The notes below the pieces were generated by a model that was not told the DNA's origin, ran no database searches, and worked only from the letters and a program-made list of their open reading frames with translations. From the NCBI GenBank assembly GCA_029225165.1, contig JAQXVY010000014.1:1-64000 (forward strand): a stretch of 64,000 nt of DNA. Reading direction: 5' to 3'. Origin of the DNA: Oscillospiraceae bacterium (GTDB taxonomy: Bacteria; Bacillota; Clostridia; Oscillospirales; Acutalibacteraceae). This document shows positions 52,143 through 61,534 of this stretch, piece after piece (position 1 is the stretch's first letter; each line of letters starts with the position of its first letter). The translations under genes and the position numbers were made by a program.

Positions 52143-53551
52143 AATATGAATTAGTAGCAGGTTTTGAAACCCACATTGAATTGGGTACAGATACAAAGAT
52201 TTTTTGCTCCTGCTCAACGGAGTTCGGCGGTGAGCCTAACAGCCATTGCTGTCCGGTGTGCATAGGGCTTCCCGGCACACTTCCAAAGCTGAATAAAAAG
52301 GTTGTTGAGTACGGAATTATGGCGGGTCTTGCAACAAATTGCGAGATTGCCAATGTTTCCAAAATGGACAGAAAAAACTACTGCTATCCCGACCTTTCAA
52401 AGGCATATCAGATAAGCCAACTGTATGCACCACTTTGTAACCGTGGATATGTTGAGCTTTCAAACGGTAGAAAAATCCGTATTCACCACATCCATATTGA
52501 GGAGGACGCAGGAAAACTGATTCACAACCACGGCGACACATATGTTGACTACAACCGTGGCGGTGTTCCTCTCATTGAAATTGTTTCCGAGCCTGACATC
52601 CGTTCCATTGACGAGGCAAGGGAATATGTGGAAAAGCTCCAGCAGATTATGCGTTACATCGGAATTTCCGACTGCCGTATGCAGGAGGGTTCAATGAGAT
52701 GTGATGTCAACATTTCCGTTCGCCCACAGGGCAGCGACAAGTTGGGAACAAGAACAGAAATTAAAAATATGAACTCCATTACCTTTATAACAAAGGCTAT
52801 GGAGTACGAATTTGAACGACAGGTTGACCTTATTGAAAACGGCGAAAAGGTTGTTCAGGAAACACTTAGGTATGATGACGCAACCAACACCACTTCTTCA
52901 ATGAGAAGTAAGGAGGACGCCCACGACTACCGCTATTTCCGTGACCCTGACCTTGTTACAATCAAGGTTACTGACGAGGAAATTGAGGAAATCAGGGCAA
53001 AGCTCCCCGAACTTCCTCACATTAAAAAGCAGAGATATGTTGATGAATTGGGCGTTCCCGAAAGTGACGCAGGACTTCTTACTAAATACAGAAATATTTC
53101 CGAATATTTTGACAAGGCTATTGATGGACTTAAAAAGCCAAAGACCGTCAGCAATTTCATCATAGGTCAGATTTTCCGAGTTCTTCAGACAGAGGAGGAC
53201 AAAGAGGCCTTTGACATCAAGACAACTCCTCAGCAGTTAAATCAGCTTTGTAAGCTTTTGGAGGAGGGCAAAATCCAAAACAACCTTGCAAAATCCACCC
53301 TTGACAAAATGCTTGAAACAGGCAAGGACTGCACCGAATACATCAGCGAAGAGGATATGGCAGGCCTTGATGACAGCTTTGTTGACCAGCTGTGCAAGCA
53401 GGCTATTGAGGCTAATCCAAAGGCTGTTCAGCAGTACAAAGAGGGCAAGGAAAAGGCTATTATGGCTTGTATGGGCTTTGTAATGAAGAACAGTAAGGGC
53501 AAGGCTAACGCTCAGGAAGTTCTTGAAAAAATCAAGTCTATGATTAGTTAG
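52139..53551 (+). CDS. gatB: Asp/Glu-tRNA amidotransferase subunit B
   Basis: Kinase and transamidase subunit that activates the misacylated tRNA and moves ammonia to it. 470 residues. FETHIELGTDTKIFCSC start with the zinc cysteines (CSCS and CCPVC), KNYCYPDLSKAYQISQ, HIEEDAGKLIH, GGVPLIEIVSEPD, RYFRDPDL, and the C-terminal YqeY-like helical tail domain. Coupled to gatA by the overlap. Confidence 0.96.
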   Translation: MKYELVAGFETHIELGTDTKIFCSCSTEFGGEPNSHCCPVCIGLPGTLPKLNKKVVEYGIMAGLATNCEIANVSKMDRKNYCYPDLSKAYQISQLYAPLCNRGYVELSNGRKIRIHHIHIEEDAGKLIHNHGDTYVDYNRGGVPLIEIVSEPDIRSIDEAREYVEKLQQIMRYIGISDCRMQEGSMRCDVNISVRPQGSDKLGTRTEIKNMNSITFITKAMEYEFERQVDLIENGEKVVQETLRYDDATNTTSSMRSKEDAHDYRYFRDPDLVTIKVTDEEIEEIRAKLPELPHIKKQRYVDELGVPESDAGLLTKYRNISEYFDKAIDGLKKPKTVSNFIIGQIFRVLQTEEDKEAFDIKTTPQQLNQLCKLLEEGKIQNNLAKSTLDKMLETGKDCTEYISEEDMAGLDDSFVDQLCKQAIEANPKAVQQYKEGKEKAIMACMGFVMKNSKGKANAQEVLEKIKSMIS

Positions 53552-53560
53552 GGGAATACT

Positions 53561-54073
53561 ATGAAAAGATTATTCACAGTTTTATTCTGTGCTGTTCTTC
53601 TGTGCTGTTTCCTATCCGGCTGTGATTCCTCCGAAAACGGTGGAGAGGGAGGTAACAATAACTCCCAAATTGCCACTACCGACAGTGAGCCGTCAAAGGA
53701 TGAATTGTCGGCAAAGGATTTTGAAAAAAAGCTAAACGGTGTTTCAAACATCAACTTTGTAACGGAAACCAAGGAGGACAAAAATGATTTGTCAATGTTC
53801 CCGTATGAGGGACTTGTTTCCTGCGTTATGGTGAGCAAGGATGATGTGAACATTGCCACATTTTTTGAGTTTGACAGTGATGAAAACGCAGAGAGAATTA
53901 TTGAGGACTCCAAAAGGTCAAATTCCTCCGACTATACAGAAGAAACAGGAAAAAACTTTGACAAAATTCAGCAAGGCTCTGTTGTGATTGAACAGGTTGG
54001 CAAAACCGTTGTCACCATAACATCAGAGGACAAAACCGTTACAGACACAATTCTTGATGTAACAGGATATTAA
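53561..54073 (+). CDS. Putative lipoprotein of unknown function
   Basis: 170 residues. Signal peptide with lipobox (LCCFLSGC), then a Gly/Asn/Ser-rich linker and a small alpha/beta domain (about 50-168: FEKKLNGVSNINFVTE, VVIEQVGKTVVTIT). No family is recognised. It starts ten bases after gatB, close enough to be cotranscribed, and is followed by a strong terminator. Confidence 0.75.
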   Translation: MKRLFTVLFCAVLLCCFLSGCDSSENGGEGGNNNSQIATTDSEPSKDELSAKDFEKKLNGVSNINFVTETKEDKNDLSMFPYEGLVSCVMVSKDDVNIATFFEFDSDENAERIIEDSKRSNSSDYTEETGKNFDKIQQGSVVIEQVGKTVVTITSEDKTVTDTILDVTGY

Positions 54074-54091
54074 TTTTATAAGCAAAAGTAG

Positions 54092-54123
54092 GAGCTATCT
54101 GCAAAACGCAGATAGCTCTTTTT
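54092..54123 (+). terminator. Terminator after the gatCAB-lipoprotein unit
   Basis: Perfect 11-bp stem GAGCTATCTGC / GCAGATAGCTC then TTTTT. Confidence 0.92.
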
Positions 54124-54145
54124 ACGGTTATTCTAAATTAATTAT

Positions 54146-55882
54146 TTACATTGAGTCAGGACAGGTGATGTTGAACATTGTGAGTACATTTTTAATGACA
54201 GTTTTAACAGCCACACAAAGGTTCAGCCTTGCCTGTGTCAGGGATTCGTCCTCGCCCTTTACTCTGCAAGCATTGTAGAATCTGTGGAACAGGTTTGCCA
54301 GGGTTGTAACATACCTTGTAATTTTTGTTGGGTCGTAGTCCTTGGCGGATGCGATAATCTCCTCCTCAAAGGATGCAAGGTGGTTGATGATGTCCCTTTC
54401 TTCAGGAGCACTAAGTAGGGTTAATTCCTCTTTTGTGCAGGAGCGAAGTGTGATACCGTCCTTTTCCAAAGCCTTGATAATTGAGCAGATTCTTGCGTGA
54501 GCATACTGAACATAGTAAACGGGATTTTGGTTGTCCTCTTTTACTGCAAGGTCAAGGTCAAAGTCCATCTGGCTGTTTGCTTCCCTTGTGTTAAACAGGA
54601 ATCTTGCGGAGTCCACAGGTACCTCGTCCAGTAGGTCGGAAAGCTGAATTGCCTTGCCTGTTCGCTTGCTCATCTTAACAAGCTCACCGTTTCGCACCAG
54701 CTTAACAAGCTGCATCAAAACTACATCCAGCTTGTCACCGTTGTAGCCTATGGCGTCCATTGCGCCCTTCATTCTCATAACGTGTCCGTGGTGGTCAGCA
54801 CCCCATACATCAATAAGTGTGTCAAAGCCTCGGTCAAATTTGTTCTTGTGATATGCAATGTCGGCGGTAAAATATGTTGGGTTTCCGTTTTGGCGAATGA
54901 GAACATCGTCCTTTAGCTCTAACTTGTCAATATATTCCTGGTTCTTGCCTTGACTAAGGAGAATTTTGGTGCATACCTCAGCGTTTTTGTACCACACAGC
55001 GCCCTCTTTTTCGTAGGTAAGTCCCTTTTCGGTCAATATGTCAACAACCTTTTTTACTGCTCCGCTGTTGTGAAGTTCACTTTCAAAGAACCACTTGTCA
55101 TATGTGATTTTGTACTTAGCCATATCGGACTGCATTTTACTGATGTTTTTAGGTAGGGCAAAGTCAACAAGAGCCTTTTTTCTCTCCTCGGAAGTACAGT
55201 TTATGAGTTTATCTCCGTTTTCTTCCTTGTACAGATTTGCAAGGTCGGTTATATCTCCACCCTGATAACCGTCCTCAGGGAAAGGAACAGTTGAGTCGAA
55301 AATCTGCAAATATCTTGCCTCAAGGGAACAGGCGAATTTTTCGATTTGATTTCCTGCGTCATTTACATAAAATTCACGCCATACATCATATCCAGCCTTA
55401 TCAAGAACGGAGGCAAGACAGTCGCCTAAAGCACCGCCTCTTGCGTTGCCCATATGCATAGGGCCTGTTGGGTTGGCAGAAACAAATTCAACCATAACCT
55501 TTTTGCCCTTGCCAAAGTCGCTTTGACCAAAGCTTTCCTTCTCTTCCTCAACCTCTTTCAGTACCATTGCGTAGTAATCGGGGGCTAAAAAGAAGTTAAT
55601 AAAGCCCGGGCCTGCTGTTTCAAACTTGTTGAAAAGGGTGTTTTCAAGTTCTATGTTGTTTGTGATTGCCTGTGCAATTTTAAAAGGTGGCATTCTGAAT
55701 GTTTTTGCAGAAACCATAGCAGCATTTGTGGCAAGGTCGCCGTGGGATTTGTCGGCAGGTGTTTCAATTATAAAGTCGGGAGCATCTCCCTGTGGAAGTT
55801 CTCCAAGTTCAATAGCCTTTTTGATGGCAGATGTGATTACATCCTTCATTTGCTGTTTTGCTGTTTTAGCTGTTTTTGACAT
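54146..55882 (-). CDS. argS: Arginyl-tRNA synthetase
   Basis: Class I synthetase, 578 residues. N-terminal additional domain, HIGH-type motif ANPTGPMHMGNARGGALGD, KMSKS-type motif VKMSKRTGKAIQL, and the C-terminal DALR anticodon-binding domain (YVQYAHARICSIIKAL to the end). Starts one base after the DUF1934 gene stop on the minus strand, so part of the murI-DUF1934-argS operon. Confidence 0.96.
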   Translation of the reverse strand: MSKTAKTAKQQMKDVITSAIKKAIELGELPQGDAPDFIIETPADKSHGDLATNAAMVSAKTFRMPPFKIAQAITNNIELENTLFNKFETAGPGFINFFLAPDYYAMVLKEVEEEKESFGQSDFGKGKKVMVEFVSANPTGPMHMGNARGGALGDCLASVLDKAGYDVWREFYVNDAGNQIEKFACSLEARYLQIFDSTVPFPEDGYQGGDITDLANLYKEENGDKLINCTSEERKKALVDFALPKNISKMQSDMAKYKITYDKWFFESELHNSGAVKKVVDILTEKGLTYEKEGAVWYKNAEVCTKILLSQGKNQEYIDKLELKDDVLIRQNGNPTYFTADIAYHKNKFDRGFDTLIDVWGADHHGHVMRMKGAMDAIGYNGDKLDVVLMQLVKLVRNGELVKMSKRTGKAIQLSDLLDEVPVDSARFLFNTREANSQMDFDLDLAVKEDNQNPVYYVQYAHARICSIIKALEKDGITLRSCTKEELTLLSAPEERDIINHLASFEEEIIASAKDYDPTKITRYVTTLANLFHRFYNACRVKGEDESLTQARLNLCVAVKTVIKNVLTMFNITCPDSM

Positions 55883-55883
55883 A

Positions 55884-56315
55884 TCAATTTTCCTTTACTG
55901 TTAGAATAAAGCGGTTGTTGCTCACTGCCTGTCCGTTCAGGTCAAGGCTGTATGCAACCTCAAGTGTACCGCCTGTTTTATCAAGATTGTTTTGTAGCTT
56001 GGTGCAAAGGACACCAAACATTAGTTCACCCATTGGGGTTATATAGTGACATTTATGTAGCTTGTCCTTTTCAAGATAAAGCCTTGTGGTATGCTCCGAT
56101 TCCCTTAAAATAGAAACCTTTGTGTCGCCAATGGATTTTATAGTGTTTAAGGAGAAGTCGTCCTTGGTTTTGCTTTCCTCGGAAAACTCCTTGTACTGTA
56201 CAATTTTTACTCCGTTTTCTTCATAATACTCACCGGGTGCGGTAAAGGTCATTTCGTCCTTTTCACCGTCAGCCTCTTGAGAAGCAAAAAGAGTGATTAG
56301 ATATTTTTTGTCCAT
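55884..56315 (-). CDS. DUF1934 (YwiB-like) protein
   Basis: 143-residue single-domain protein, probably a calycin-like small beta barrel. FTAPGEYYEENGVKIVQYKE, FSLNTIKSIGDTKVSILREGE-like strand, and the C-terminal LEVAYSLDLNGQAVSNN are the DUF1934 landmarks. In Bacillus the homologue ywiB lies directly beside argS, as here. Function unknown. Tightly packed between murI and argS. Confidence 0.87.
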   Translation of the reverse strand: MDKKYLITLFASQEADGEKDEMTFTAPGEYYEENGVKIVQYKEFSEESKTKDDFSLNTIKSIGDTKVSILRESEHTTRLYLEKDKLHKCHYITPMGELMFGVLCTKLQNNLDKTGGTLEVAYSLDLNGQAVSNNRFILTVKEN

Positions 56316-56316
56316 A

Positions 56317-57129
56317 TCAGTACCTCTCTATATCAATTTGAGTTACAGAGTGTTCTATGTTTTGCCCCAGGAAAATCTCCGCTACCTTTTCAAAGTTGTC
56401 GGGAGTGTCGCTTACATAGAACTGACAGTTGCCCTCGTCATTTTCTTTAGTCAGCAAGCCCTCTCGTTTAAGCACCTTTTTAGCGTAATAGGCGGTTTCC
56501 ATTCCGCTGTCAATGAGGGTTACATCACTTCCCATAACCTCTTGAATTGCGTCCCTGAGGATTGGGTAGTGGGTACAGCCTAAAATTAAGGTGTCAACAC
56601 CGTTTTCTCTTAGGGGTGCAAGGTACCTTTCTACGGTGAGATGTACTATTGGGTCGTCCTTGCTGATGAAACCGTTTTCAACAAGGGGAACAAACAGTGG
56701 ACAGTCCTGTTCGTAAACCTTGATTTCACTGTCCTCCTCCTGAAGTCTTGTTTTGTAGCTGTGACTTCCGATTGTTGCGCTTGTGCCGATAACACCCACT
56801 CTTTTATTTTTAGTGGTTCTCACAGCGGTGTAAACGGTGGGGTTTACAACACCTGTGTAAGGCACCCCAAGGGTATCCTTTAAGTCCCCTGCAACAGAGG
56901 AAACAGTACCGCAGGCGGCAATTACCATCTTAACATTGTGCTTTAGCAAAAACCTTGCGTCCTGTACTGCGTATTTTTTGATAGTGTCGTTGCTTCGGTT
57001 ACCGTAGGGAACACGACCTGTGTCGCCAAAATAGACAATATCCTCCTGAGGTAAAACAGTCAAAAGCTGTTTTACAGCGGTAAGTCCACCAAGCCCCGAA
57101 TCAAAAACACCAATAGCTTTTCTTTCCAT
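56317..57129 (-). CDS. murI: Glutamate racemase
   Basis: Makes D-glutamate for peptidoglycan. 270 residues, both catalytic cysteines present: VIAACGTVSS (near residue 74) and LGCTHYPIL (near 186). N-terminal IGVFDSGLGGLTAVKQL and FGDTGRVPYG are standard. First gene of the murI-DUF1934-argS unit; AGGGTG lies upstream. Confidence 0.95.
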   Translation of the reverse strand: MERKAIGVFDSGLGGLTAVKQLLTVLPQEDIVYFGDTGRVPYGNRSNDTIKKYAVQDARFLLKHNVKMVIAACGTVSSVAGDLKDTLGVPYTGVVNPTVYTAVRTTKNKRVGVIGTSATIGSHSYKTRLQEEDSEIKVYEQDCPLFVPLVENGFISKDDPIVHLTVERYLAPLRENGVDTLILGCTHYPILRDAIQEVMGSDVTLIDSGMETAYYAKKVLKREGLLTKENDEGNCQFYVSDTPDNFEKVAEIFLGQNIEHSVTQIDIERY

Positions 57130-57332
57130 TTAGATACACCCTAATCTAATATAAAACTATAAAATATTTTTATTATCTTTCTATATATATTACATACTTT
57201 TTCATTTTACCATATCCCACCTGAACTTTCAAGGGTATAAAGGGGGAGTTTGGAGTTTGATGTTCTCAAATATGGCTTTTGCTTTTATTTACAATATTTA
57301 TTAGTTTTAGTTATAATTTTTTATTAATATTG

Positions 57333-57361
57333 TTGACTAAAATGTAATATTATGTTATTAT
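57333..57361 (+). promoter_or_regulatory. Promoter of the leucine-rich-repeat protein gene
   Basis: TTGACT, 17-base spacer, TATTAT, about 30 bases before the start codon. Confidence 0.65.
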
Positions 57362-57392
57362 CTTCTAAAATACAAGCGGAGGTAGAATACTT

Positions 57393-59822
57393 ATGAAAAG
57401 ATTATTATCCTTGGCAATTGCGGTGTGTATGATCATCGGCATAACCACAGTTGCACAGATTTCTGTAGGTGCGGCGGAAACCCCAAAAATAACAACAGGT
57501 GCTACAAGCGGTGAATATTATATAAGCGGTGATTATGAATATGAACTGCTTGATGACGGCACAGCTGAAATTACAGAATACACCGGCAGTGGCACAAGTA
57601 TTACAATCCCATCACAGATAGATGGATATACCGTAACAACCATTGGCTATGAGGCATTTGAGGATTGCACAAGCCTTACAAGCATAACAATCCCGGACAG
57701 TGTAACAAGCATTGGTGGTTTGGCGTTTTATAATTGCGAAAGCCTTACAAACATAACAATCCCTGACAGTGTAACAGCCATTGGCTATCATGCATTTGAG
57801 AATTGCACAAGCCTTACAAGCATAACAATCCCAGACTGTGTAACAACCATTGATTTTGGTTCATTTGTGCATTGCACAAGCCTTAAAAGTATAACAATCC
57901 CGGACAGTGTAACAACCATTGGCGGTAGGGCATTTGAGGGTTGCACAAGCCTTACAAACATAACAATCCCGGACAGTGTAACCACTATTGGCGATGATGC
58001 ATTCATGGATTGCACAAGCCTTACAAACATAACAATCCCGGACAGTGTAACCACCATTGGCAGTGATGTATTTTGGGAATGCAGAAGTCTTAAAAGCGTA
58101 ACTATTTCAGACAGCGTAACAACCATTGGTGATTGGGCATTTTATAGTTGCACAGGCATTACAAACATAACAATCCCGGACAGCGTAACAACCATTGGCG
58201 AATATGCATTTTCTGGTTGCACAAGCCTTACAAACATAACAATCCCGGACAGTATAACAACCATTGGTAAGAGTGCATTTAATGATACAGCATGGTACAA
58301 CAATCAGTCTGACGGTTTAGTTTATGCAGGTAAGGTAGCATATAAGTACAAAGGTGATTGTCCTTCTGAAGTAATCATTATGGATGGTACAAAAGGTATT
58401 GCCGAAGAGGCATTTGAGTATTGCGAAAGCCTTACAAGCATAACCATCCCGGATAGTGTAGCAACCATTGGCGGTGGGGCATTTTCCGGTTGCAAAAGCC
58501 TTATAAACATAACAATCCCGGACAGTGTAACAACCATTGGCGATTATGCATTTTTCGGTTGCATAAGTCTTACAAGCATAACAATCCCGGACAGTGTAAC
58601 AACCATTGGCGAGAGTACATTTGATTATTGCACAAGCCTTACAAGCATAACAATCCCAGACAGTGTTACAAACATTGGTAGATGTGCATTTGAGAATTGC
58701 GAAAGCCTTACAAGCATAACAATCCCAGACAGTGTAACAACCATTGGCGATTATGCATTTTCTGGTACATCATGGTACAACAATCAGCCTGACGGTTTGG
58801 TTTATGCAGGTAAGGTAGCATATAAGTACAAAGGGGAGTGTCCTTCTGAAGTAATCATTAAGGATGGTACAAAAGGTATTGGCGTAAATGCATTTTCCTA
58901 TTGCACAAACCTTACAAGCATAACAATCCCTGACAGCGTAACAACCATTGGCGCTTTTGCAATTTATAGTTGCACAAGCCTTACAAGCATAACAATCCCT
59001 GATAGTGTAACAACCATTGGAGGTTATGCATTCGGATATTATTCTGCTTATCGTGGAGTTTATAAATTAGAAAATTTCGTAATATACGGCTACACAAATT
59101 CAACTGCTGAAGAATATGCAATCAATAATGGTTTTGCTTTTGTAAGTGTTGGCGAAATGCCAACAACTTCCACAACACAGCCAACTACAACAGAGCCAAC
59201 TACAGCAGAGCCAACTACAACAGAGCCGACTACAACAGTACCAAGTACTACAGTACCAACCACAACAGAGCCAAGTACAACAGTACCAAGTACTACACAG
59301 CCAAGCTCAACAGTACCAACTATAACAGTACCAAGTACAACAAAGCCTGTTCCTACTCAGCCAACAACTGTTAAGAAAACAACAGTAACTCTTGCAAAAT
59401 CATCTGCTACTGTTTACAGAACAGGGAAGACTGCAATCAAGGCAACTGTAAAGAACGGCAAGGGTAAAACAACCTACAAATCAAGTAACACAAAGATTGC
59501 AAAGGTAACATCAAAGGGTGTTGTAACCGGTGTAAGCAAGGGCACAGCCAGGATTACTGTTACCAATAACGGTGTTAAGAAAGTGTTTACCGTTAAGGTT
59601 AAGAACCCAACTCTTAACAAAAATTCTTTATCTATTAAAAAGGGTAAGACTTTTACTCTTAAGATTGCAGGAAAGATTGGCACAGCCAAGTTTACTTCCT
59701 CAAACAAGAAAATTGCCACAGTAAACGCAAAGGGCAAAATCACAGCCAAGAAGAAAGGTACAGTCACAATAAAAGTAAAAACCAACGGCATTACAATGGT
59801 ATGTAAGGTTAAGGTAAAGTAA
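57393..59822 (+). CDS. Secreted BspA-like leucine-rich-repeat protein with Big_2 domains
   Basis: 809 residues. Signal peptide (about 1-27), then about 19 LRR_5-type repeats of 23 residues, consensus VTTIGxxAFxxCTSLTSITIPDS, residues about 80-555. Two repeats carry the same long insert (WYNNQ, DGLVYAGKVAYKYKG, CPSEVII). A Thr/Pro-rich stalk (TTTEPTTAEPTTTEP type, about 590-655) leads to two bacterial Ig-like (Big_2) domains (about 660-809). No anchor helix or dockerin. Such proteins usually bind host or microbial surface molecules. CGGAGG upstream of the ATG. Confidence 0.9.
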   Translation: MKRLLSLAIAVCMIIGITTVAQISVGAAETPKITTGATSGEYYISGDYEYELLDDGTAEITEYTGSGTSITIPSQIDGYTVTTIGYEAFEDCTSLTSITIPDSVTSIGGLAFYNCESLTNITIPDSVTAIGYHAFENCTSLTSITIPDCVTTIDFGSFVHCTSLKSITIPDSVTTIGGRAFEGCTSLTNITIPDSVTTIGDDAFMDCTSLTNITIPDSVTTIGSDVFWECRSLKSVTISDSVTTIGDWAFYSCTGITNITIPDSVTTIGEYAFSGCTSLTNITIPDSITTIGKSAFNDTAWYNNQSDGLVYAGKVAYKYKGDCPSEVIIMDGTKGIAEEAFEYCESLTSITIPDSVATIGGGAFSGCKSLINITIPDSVTTIGDYAFFGCISLTSITIPDSVTTIGESTFDYCTSLTSITIPDSVTNIGRCAFENCESLTSITIPDSVTTIGDYAFSGTSWYNNQPDGLVYAGKVAYKYKGECPSEVIIKDGTKGIGVNAFSYCTNLTSITIPDSVTTIGAFAIYSCTSLTSITIPDSVTTIGGYAFGYYSAYRGVYKLENFVIYGYTNSTAEEYAINNGFAFVSVGEMPTTSTTQPTTTEPTTAEPTTTEPTTTVPSTTVPTTTEPSTTVPSTTQPSSTVPTITVPSTTKPVPTQPTTVKKTTVTLAKSSATVYRTGKTAIKATVKNGKGKTTYKSSNTKIAKVTSKGVVTGVSKGTARITVTNNGVKKVFTVKVKNPTLNKNSLSIKKGKTFTLKIAGKIGTAKFTSSNKKIATVNAKGKITAKKKGTVTIKVKTNGITMVCKVKVK
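57640..59040 (+). repeat. Tandem 69-bp coding repeats
   Basis: About 19 near-identical 69-base units, containing lines such as ATAACAATCCCGGACAGTGT, encoding the leucine-rich repeats. Identity at the DNA level is high enough for slippage or recombination to change copy number. Confidence 0.9.
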
Positions 59823-59827
59823 AATAA

Positions 59828-59854
59828 ATGCTCCCTCTCCGAGGGGGCATTTTG
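59828..59854 (+). terminator. Terminator after the LRR gene
   Basis: Stem ATGCTCCCTC / GAGGGGGCAT followed by TTTTG. Confidence 0.7.
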
Positions 59855-59864
59855 CTTGTCCCAC

Positions 59865-59947
59865 CCTGTCATTCCGAGGAAACGAAGTGACCGAGAAATC
59901 TGAAAGGATAGCAGTAGTGCCTATATAGACACTAATATGTCATATCA
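59865..59947 (+). repeat. Interspersed repeat shared with 16209-16290
   Basis: CCTGTCATTCCGAGG through GATAGCAGTAGTGCCTATAT to TGTCATATCA; the reverse complement lies at 16209-16290, and a diverged piece at 16599-16650. About 75-80% alike by eye. Confidence 0.8.
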
Positions 59948-60010
59948 AAATACAACCCCGACAAAAAAGACGAGTGAAAATGGCAGCAACACACTGTAAT
60001 ACAAAAACCT

Positions 60011-60039
60011 TTGACAAAAAGGAGTACACAAGGTATAAT
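60011..60039 (+). promoter_or_regulatory. Strong sigma-A promoter of the gene at 60070
   Basis: Perfect TTGACA, 17-base spacer, perfect TATAAT. Its position shows that the upstream part of the track ORF (from 59974) is not coding. Confidence 0.85.
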
Positions 60040-60069
60040 TGGGGGAGTAGACTTGAAAGGATGATTATC

Positions 60070-60873
60070 GTGGCAGATAATATTTTGAATAAAGCCTTTG
60101 CTTTAATCAGCGAAAAGGTAGAAAAGGCTCTTTCTCAACAGGGTTTTACAAAGCAGAATGTAGCCTCCGACAATAGTGACGAAAAGGTTGCTCTGTTTTC
60201 AAACGACAGTATGGCATATTCCGTTGTTTACACAGGGGACAACAACCACCTTGTTTTGCGTTCCTGCGGTATGACAGACGAAGGTCCTGACAACGATTGG
60301 AAAAACCTTGCAACATGGCTCTTTGACCCTGACTCCGATACTATTGCAGACGCAGAGTCTATCGGTAAGGATTTTTCAGAAATGCTCACAGCCACATCAC
60401 AGATTAAAAAGGTTCAGCAGGCAAAGAAAAAGAAGAAAAAGAATAAGGACGACGGCAACGCCGACCCTGAATTTTTGGCTAAGAGATTTGTTTCGCTGTT
60501 CCCTGAGCTAAAGGACGAAATAAAGTATGAGTCCGACAATTACTTTCCTTTCAGAGGTGTAACCTTTACAAAGACATCTATTGTACCAAGGGTGCAGGAG
60601 CTTGTTAAAAAGGGAAATAAAAAGGAACTGGAAAAGCTTGGTGTTCTCCTTTCCCGTCAATACGGCAACGGTGACATTGACACACGCTCAATCATTACAA
60701 TAGTAATTATCAATTCGCTTGATAAAGAGGATTACGAGAAGTTGTATGAGTTTTTTGACGAGGAGCTTCAAAAGTACTCTAAGGGTGCAAGAAGGTATAA
60801 AGGAAAGACAGTTAAGCCTGAAAAAATTAAGAAGAAAAAATCCTTTATGGCAGATACACTTAAAAATCAGTAA
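60070..60873 (+). CDS. Conserved-looking protein of unknown function
   Basis: 267 residues, soluble, highly charged. N-terminal part (about 1-115) is a compact alpha/beta domain (NKAFALISEKVEKALSQQGF, YSVVYTGDNNHLVLRSC), then a lysine-rich linker (QAKKKKKKNKDDG), then a mostly helical domain (about 140-250, FLAKRFVSLFPELKDEI) and a basic tail. I do not recognise it. I chose the GTG at 60070 (GAAAGG nine bases upstream); the ATG at 60061 directly abuts that site. Monocistronic with a consensus promoter, so probably well expressed. Confidence 0.75.
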   Translation: MADNILNKAFALISEKVEKALSQQGFTKQNVASDNSDEKVALFSNDSMAYSVVYTGDNNHLVLRSCGMTDEGPDNDWKNLATWLFDPDSDTIADAESIGKDFSEMLTATSQIKKVQQAKKKKKKNKDDGNADPEFLAKRFVSLFPELKDEIKYESDNYFPFRGVTFTKTSIVPRVQELVKKGNKKELEKLGVLLSRQYGNGDIDTRSIITIVIINSLDKEDYEKLYEFFDEELQKYSKGARRYKGKTVKPEKIKKKKSFMADTLKNQ

Positions 60874-60887
60874 AATCAGTAATTATT

Positions 60888-60911
60888 AAGGGGCAGAAAT
60901 GCCCCTTTTGA
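60888..60911 (+). terminator. Terminator after the gene at 60070
   Basis: Stem AAGGGGCA / TGCCCCTT with GAAA loop, then TTTTG. Confidence 0.85.
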
Positions 60912-60972
60912 ATTATTTATAGCCTTTTCAAGCACAATTACAAAAATCGTCAAAAAAGTTTTGCGAAAACTG

Positions 60973-61001
60973 TTGACTGTTTCACACACTTGTGTTATAA
61001 T
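60973..61001 (+). promoter_or_regulatory. Promoter of the rpmG-secE-nusG cluster
   Basis: TTGACT, 17-base spacer, perfect TATAAT. The transcript leader of about 80 bases holds a small hairpin (ATTATTC / GAATAAT near 61054-61075). Confidence 0.85.
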
Positions 61002-61089
61002 CGAAAATACCTCGAATAGGGGTTTATTTTTTGTGCCCTAAAGAGGGAGGCTATATTATTCTAATAGGAATAATCGGGAGGTGCCGTTA

Positions 61090-61239
61090 ATGAGAGTAAA
61101 AGTAACAATGGCCTGCACAGAGTGCAAACAGCGTAATTACAACACAATGAAAAACAAGAAAAACAATCCTGACAGACTTGAAATGAACAAGTACTGCAGA
61201 TTCTGCAAAAAGCATACTCTGCACAAGGAAACAAAGTAA
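61090..61239 (+). CDS. rpmG: 50S ribosomal protein L33
   Basis: 49 residues, too short for the track. [17 protein letters not shown], then [12 protein letters not shown]: the two CxxC pairs mark the zinc-binding (C+) form of L33. GGGAGGTG precedes the ATG. First gene of the cluster, followed by secE after 15 bases, the standard order in Firmicutes. Confidence 0.95.
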   Translation: MRVKVTMACTECKQRNYNTMKNKKNNPDRLEMNKYCRFCKKHTLHKETK

Positions 61240-61254
61240 TACGGAGGACAAGAT

Positions 61255-61506
61255 ATGGCTGAAAAGAGTAAGGCTTCTAAAGGCAAAGCCAAGAACAAAA
61301 AGAAAAATGTCTTTTCACGAATCATCTCTTACTTCCGTGCTTGCATTGGCGAGTGCAAGAAGATTAGCTGGCCCACATGGAAACAGACAACAAAGAACTT
61401 CGGTATCGTTGTTGCTGTTATCATCATCTGCGGTCTGATTATCTTCGGCATTGACAGAGGTCTTTATGCTTTGCTTGACCTCGTTTTGGAAACAGCCAAT
61501 ACTTAA
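61255..61506 (+). CDS. secE: Preprotein translocase subunit SecE
   Basis: 83 residues. Lysine-rich N terminus, the amphipathic SecE helix (CIGECKKISWPTWKQTTKNF) and a single membrane helix (GIVVAVIIICGLIIFGI). Clamps the SecY channel. Between rpmG and nusG as usual. Confidence 0.95.
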   Translation: MAEKSKASKGKAKNKKKNVFSRIISYFRACIGECKKISWPTWKQTTKNFGIVVAVIIICGLIIFGIDRGLYALLDLVLETANT

Positions 61507-61534
61507 GGCATAACTTTTAGAAAGAAGGTCAATT

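Noticed and set aside
57640-59040. Regular repeats that could suggest a CRISPR array
   Set aside because: Period of 69 bases is in frame and encodes leucine-rich repeats; no unique spacers.
59974-60069. Upstream extension of the ORF ending at 60873
   Set aside because: It contains a perfect promoter and ends at a ribosome-binding site directly before the GTG at 60070.
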